The notes under the pieces are model-generated. The model ran no database searches, was not told the origin of the DNA, and worked only from the letters and a program-made list of their open reading frames with translations. A stretch of DNA of 64,000 nucleotides from Pseudomonas putida (lineage in GTDB: Bacteria > Pseudomonadota > Gammaproteobacteria > Pseudomonadales > Pseudomonadaceae): NCBI RefSeq assembly GCF_009883635.2, contig NZ_CP026115.2:3658001-3722000 (forward strand), in the 5' to 3' direction. Below are positions 63,447 to 64,000 of the stretch, in pieces. A program made the position numbers and the translations under genes. How positions within the stretch are numbered: position 1 is the first letter of the stretch; every line of letters starts with the position of its first letter.

Positions 63447-63517
63447 TGTTGTTCCTCCCTGGGTGGCCGATGTCTCGATATAGCTGAGAATAGCCTGCGG
63501 TCACCACCATCATCAGT

Positions 63518-64000
63518 TCAGCGAATGGCAGCAGCGCGCGTTGGTGCATCCAGCCCCACCAAGGTCTCGATCATCGCCCGTGCTGCCGGTGACAAGCGGT
63601 AGCCGCTGCGGCTGACCACCCCACACCTTATGCTCAGCACTTCCAGTGCCGGTGGCAGGTTGCGCCAGTGCAGGCGCACCAGGCGCCCGCTGGCAAGGTC
63701 TTCGGCCACGGCTTCTTCGCTGGCCGTGCCCACGGCATCGCTGGCCAGCACCACGCTGCGCAATACCGCCAGGTGCTCGGTCTGCAGGTGCGGGATAAAA
63801 TCGCTGCGCCCGCTCAGGTTGGCCAGGCGCTTGCGCACGCCGGGGGCGAGCAGGGCACTGGCCAAGGGGTAGGCGAACAGGTCGTTGGTCGACAGGCTGT
63901 CCTTGGCCAGCAGCGGGTGTCCGGGGCGGCAGAAGAACAGCCCGGGGCGCGGCGTGAGCGGTTCGGTGTGGAAATTGGGGTCGGCTTCGAAGGGGCGGAT
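63518..64000 (-). CDS. LysR-family regulator, C-terminal part (cut by window edge)
   Basis: The minus-strand frame is open from the window edge to a stop at 63518, giving the last 160 residues. It shows the LysR substrate-binding fold: PGLFFCRPGHPLLAKDSLST, then LQTEHLAVLRSVVLASDAVG and a C-terminal helix RAMIETLVGLDAPTRAAAIR. The DNA-binding half lies outside, so its regulon cannot be judged. Confidence 0.8.
   Translation of the reverse strand: MRPFEADPNFHTEPLTPRPGLFFCRPGHPLLAKDSLSTNDLFAYPLASALLAPGVRKRLANLSGRSDFIPHLQTEHLAVLRSVVLASDAVGTASEEAVAEDLASGRLVRLHWRNLPPALEVLSIRCGVVSRSGYRLSPAARAMIETLVGLDAPTRAAAIR

Overview
The window reads as chromosomal DNA of a fluorescent Pseudomonas, most likely the P. 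putida group. The evidence is GC-rich, densely packed coding sequence, Pseudomonas-type REP elements (core like GTAGGAGCGGGCTTG), a complete pcaRKFTBDC cluster in the P. putida order, and neighbours (mvaT/turA, purU, mcpG-type chemoreceptor, Pit transporter, pcaR) that I recall from P. putida KT2440. I see no rRNA, tRNA, CRISPR array, prophage, transposase or integron. This is core genome, and I found no obvious large novel system in it.

Layout. 1-3.4 kb: 5' part of ampG, an alkyltransferase-like protein, a DUF481 outer-membrane protein, Fur-type promoter plus hugZ, fxsA. 3.4-5.6 kb: groESL. 5.6-10.3 kb: an envelope-maintenance island with a PAP2 phosphatase, the colRS two-component system, a methyltransferase, an LPS-core kinase-like protein and a small secreted protein; ColR-type boxes lie at both outward promoters. 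10.3-14.5 kb: mexVW-like RND efflux pair without an outer-membrane channel gene. 14.7-20 kb: periplasmic iron-related set (DUF1513, two imelysin-family lipoproteins, di-heme oxidoreductase) with a candidate Fur box. 20-26.7 kb: bifA (c-di-GMP phosphodiesterase), sodB, argO/argP, an SDR enzyme, a membrane coiled-coil protein. 26.7-30.4 kb: xenB-pyeR, acpH, olsBA (ornithine lipid). 30.5-37.3 kb: less characterised envelope and metabolic genes (acyl-CoA-dehydrogenase-like, beta-lactamase-fold plus small Cys protein, YceI, phospholipase D, PfpI, SnoaL, GNAT, nitrilase). 37.3-41.6 kb: fumarase, ferredoxin reductase, pykA. 41.8-45.7 kb: lipoprotein, PilZ, sbcB, mvaT/turA, purU. 45.8-54.6 kb: three-gene glycosyltransferase/DUF2334/UPF0104 operon, chemoreceptor, DUF853 ATPase, Pit transporter, small charged protein. 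54.7-63 kb: the protocatechuate/beta-ketoadipate regulon. The window ends inside a LysR gene.

Themes. Much of 5.6-35 kb concerns the cell envelope (ColRS, LPS core, ornithine lipid, cardiolipin-synthase-like PLD, muropeptide permease). The pca genes form one regulon: PcaR-type boxes sit at pcaR, pcaK and pcaF, and the pcaK start codon overlaps a Crc/Hfq-type AANAANAA motif. Points most worth checking are the ColR boxes, the ATATCGCGATAT operator cluster at pyeR, a candidate small RNA upstream of pcaR, the pcaK leader, the imelysin/di-heme iron locus with one imelysin lacking its metal-site His, and the gene order groEL...pykA, which I recall as matching P. aeruginosa rather than KT2440. All strain comparisons are from memory and were not computed.
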